Source of the DNA: JAZGHN01 sp964496725
Lineage (GTDB): Bacteria > Chloroflexota > Dehalococcoidia > Dehalococcoidales > E44-bin46
DNA: 6,892 bases
Reading direction: 5' to 3'
Assembly: GCA_964496725.1 (NCBI GenBank)
Contig: CAZCAS010000066.1
Span: forward strand, 1 to 6,892
Shown: in pieces, positions 5,771-6,892 of the stretch
Layout of the letters: every line of letters starts with the position of its first letter
How positions within the stretch are numbered: the first letter of the stretch is position 1
Position numbers and translations under genes: made by a program
Notes under the pieces: model-generated
Told to the model about the DNA's origin: nothing
The model's input: only the letters and a program-made list of their open reading frames with translations
Database searches by the model: none

Positions 5771-6892
5771 TCAGGCTGTTACTGGCTGTTTAGCTCGGCT
5801 ACGCTTTGCCTTTTTGGGCTTCTCGGTTGGCTCGGTAGCCTCTGGCTCGGTAGTGGTAGCCTCTGCCTCTGCCTTTGCCTCTCTATCGGCTTTGGCTGGC
5901 TCGGTTTTAGCCTTTGCCTCCTTTTTCTGCGCCTTTATAGCCTCATCGGTTAGCATTGGCATTACTACCAGTTGATAACCATCAGAGGTAAAAAGAGCTG
6001 GTTTAGAGGCATTGGTGAGCTTAAGCTCCACCATACCCCCGCAAGCCTTGAGCGCATTGGCAAGGTAACCGCCGTCTACCCTAGCAAAGCCTTGACCATC
6101 GGTGTCGGCTGATAATTCAGCATACCCCTTATCATCGGGATTAGCCATAACGAGCTTGCCATCGCCAATGGTGAGGTCTATCGGGTAGGCTTTGCTGTCG
6201 GCTAGGACTTTGAGCGAATTGATAGCCTTGATTGCCTCTACCGTGTCAAAGTGGGCAAAGGTGTTAAACTCGGTAGGGATTAGCTTCTGCCATTCGGGAT
6301 AGTCACCACCATAGCTAGTCCACTTATAGCGGATTAGCTCGGTATCAAGTATCAGGCTTGACGGTTTGGTAACATCCTCACCCTCAAAACTAACCCTTGC
6401 CCGCTTTGCCCGCTTAAGGGCGTTTACCATACCCTTAAGCTCATCACGGCTGACTAGGGCTTGCCCCTCTCCTTCATAGTCAAGGCTAACTACCGCCAGC
6501 CTGAAGCCATCGGCACTAACCAGAGTTAGCTTACCATCTTTAGCGGTAAAGAGGACACAGGTTAAAGCAGGGCGGTCATCGCCAAAGTCGGTAAACGGTA
6601 GCACTCTATTGAGTGCCTCTGATAGCTCGCTAGCTCCGATATTGGGCTTGACGGAGTTATTAGGGCTTACCCTGACTTCACAGAGGGTAAGAGGCGTTTT
6701 CTCGCCAATCCACTCATTGTCGGCTAGGTAGCTGGTATTAGCTCCGCAGGTTACCTTAAGCCTCTTATGTCCGTTAGCCTGCTCTCCGCTAGCACTAGCG
6801 TTAGACGGTATCACCTTGACGACGTTACTACCGCCCAAAGCCTTAAGGTATCCGAGTAAGCCTTTGCGCCCGATGGTAAAGTCCATAAGCAT
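5771..6892 (-). CDS. dnaN: DNA polymerase III beta sliding clamp-like protein with charged C-terminal tail
   Basis: Predicted ring-shaped processivity clamp that encircles DNA and tethers polymerase and other partners. Clamp-like segments are MDFTIGRKGLLGYLKAL (3-19) at the N terminus, RPALTCVLF (107-115) with LTLVSADGFRLAVVSL (122-137) as in domain II, YPEWQKLIP (198-206) at the II/III link, and YLANALKACGG (276-286) with the closing VVMPM (309-313) of domain III. Two things are odd. The first domain looks shorter than the roughly 120 residues usual in DnaN. The usual end at MPM-x-L is also followed by about 60 Lys/Ala/Glu/Thr/Pro-rich residues ending in a basic patch. The ATG at 6890-6892 touches the window edge and an in-frame ATG lies at 6884-6886, so the true 5' end is uncertain. 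It is probably an element- or virus-borne clamp rather than the housekeeping copy. Confidence 0.8.
   Translation of the reverse strand: MLMDFTIGRKGLLGYLKALGGSNVVKVIPSNASASGEQANGHKRLKVTCGANTSYLADNEWIGEKTPLTLCEVRVSPNNSVKPNIGASELSEALNRVLPFTDFGDDRPALTCVLFTAKDGKLTLVSADGFRLAVVSLDYEGEGQALVSRDELKGMVNALKRAKRARVSFEGEDVTKPSSLILDTELIRYKWTSYGGDYPEWQKLIPTEFNTFAHFDTVEAIKAINSLKVLADSKAYPIDLTIGDGKLVMANPDDKGYAELSADTDGQGFARVDGGYLANALKACGGMVELKLTNASKPALFTSDGYQLVVMPMLTDEAIKAQKKEAKAKTEPAKADREAKAEAEATTTEPEATEPTEKPKKAKRSRAKQPVTA

Noticed and set aside
5681..5975. Plus-strand open frames rich in Leu, Gly, Ser and Ala opposite the clamp tail
   Set aside because: They arise from the low-complexity Lys/Ala/Glu codons of the clamp tail read backwards and resemble spurious membrane proteins.

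Overview
The window holds two gene blocks that face each other and probably have different origins. The left block (about 1-4837, plus strand) is a compact metabolic operon from an anaerobic, corrinoid-using bacterium. The right block (about 5092-6892, minus strand) looks like part of a phage, plasmid or integrated element. I cannot name the organism from the sequence. Tetrahydrofolate/corrinoid methyl transfer points to an acetogen-like or Wood-Ljungdahl organism, such as an anaerobic Chloroflexota (Dehalococcoidia) or Firmicutes lineage. That is inference, not a phylogenetic result.

Left block, in order: a LivF-type ABC ATPase (13-717); a non-pyrrolysine trimethylamine methyltransferase (MttB) superfamily protein (796-2235); a small ten-cysteine DUF3795-type protein (2304-2606); a B12-binding corrinoid protein (2677-3312); a pterin-binding methyltetrahydrofolate:corrinoid methyltransferase (3349-4149); and a protein like the activation domain of B12-dependent methionine synthase (4157-4837). 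Together they form a full relay. A methylated compound, probably a quaternary amine or betaine, is imported. The MttB homologue moves a methyl group to the corrinoid protein, and the second methyltransferase passes it to tetrahydrofolate. The activation-domain protein probably repairs or recharges the corrinoid. The glycine betaine system MtgB/MtgC/MtgA is the closest described parallel. The actual substrate is unknown.

Between the blocks, 4838-5091 has no convincing gene. The minus-strand block ends at a strong rho-independent terminator (5092-5126).

Right block, read in its own direction from the window end: a divergent DNA polymerase III beta sliding clamp with a long low-complexity charged tail (6892-5771); two tandem minus-strand terminator hairpins (5733-5654); a 66-residue Cys/His-rich putative zinc-binding protein (5633-5433); and a 98-residue helical protein of unknown function (5485-5189). 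The last two overlap by 53 bases. A dedicated clamp beside tiny unknown proteins suits a mobile replicon or virus better than a chromosomal core region, but no integrase, capsid or terminase gene is in view to prove it.
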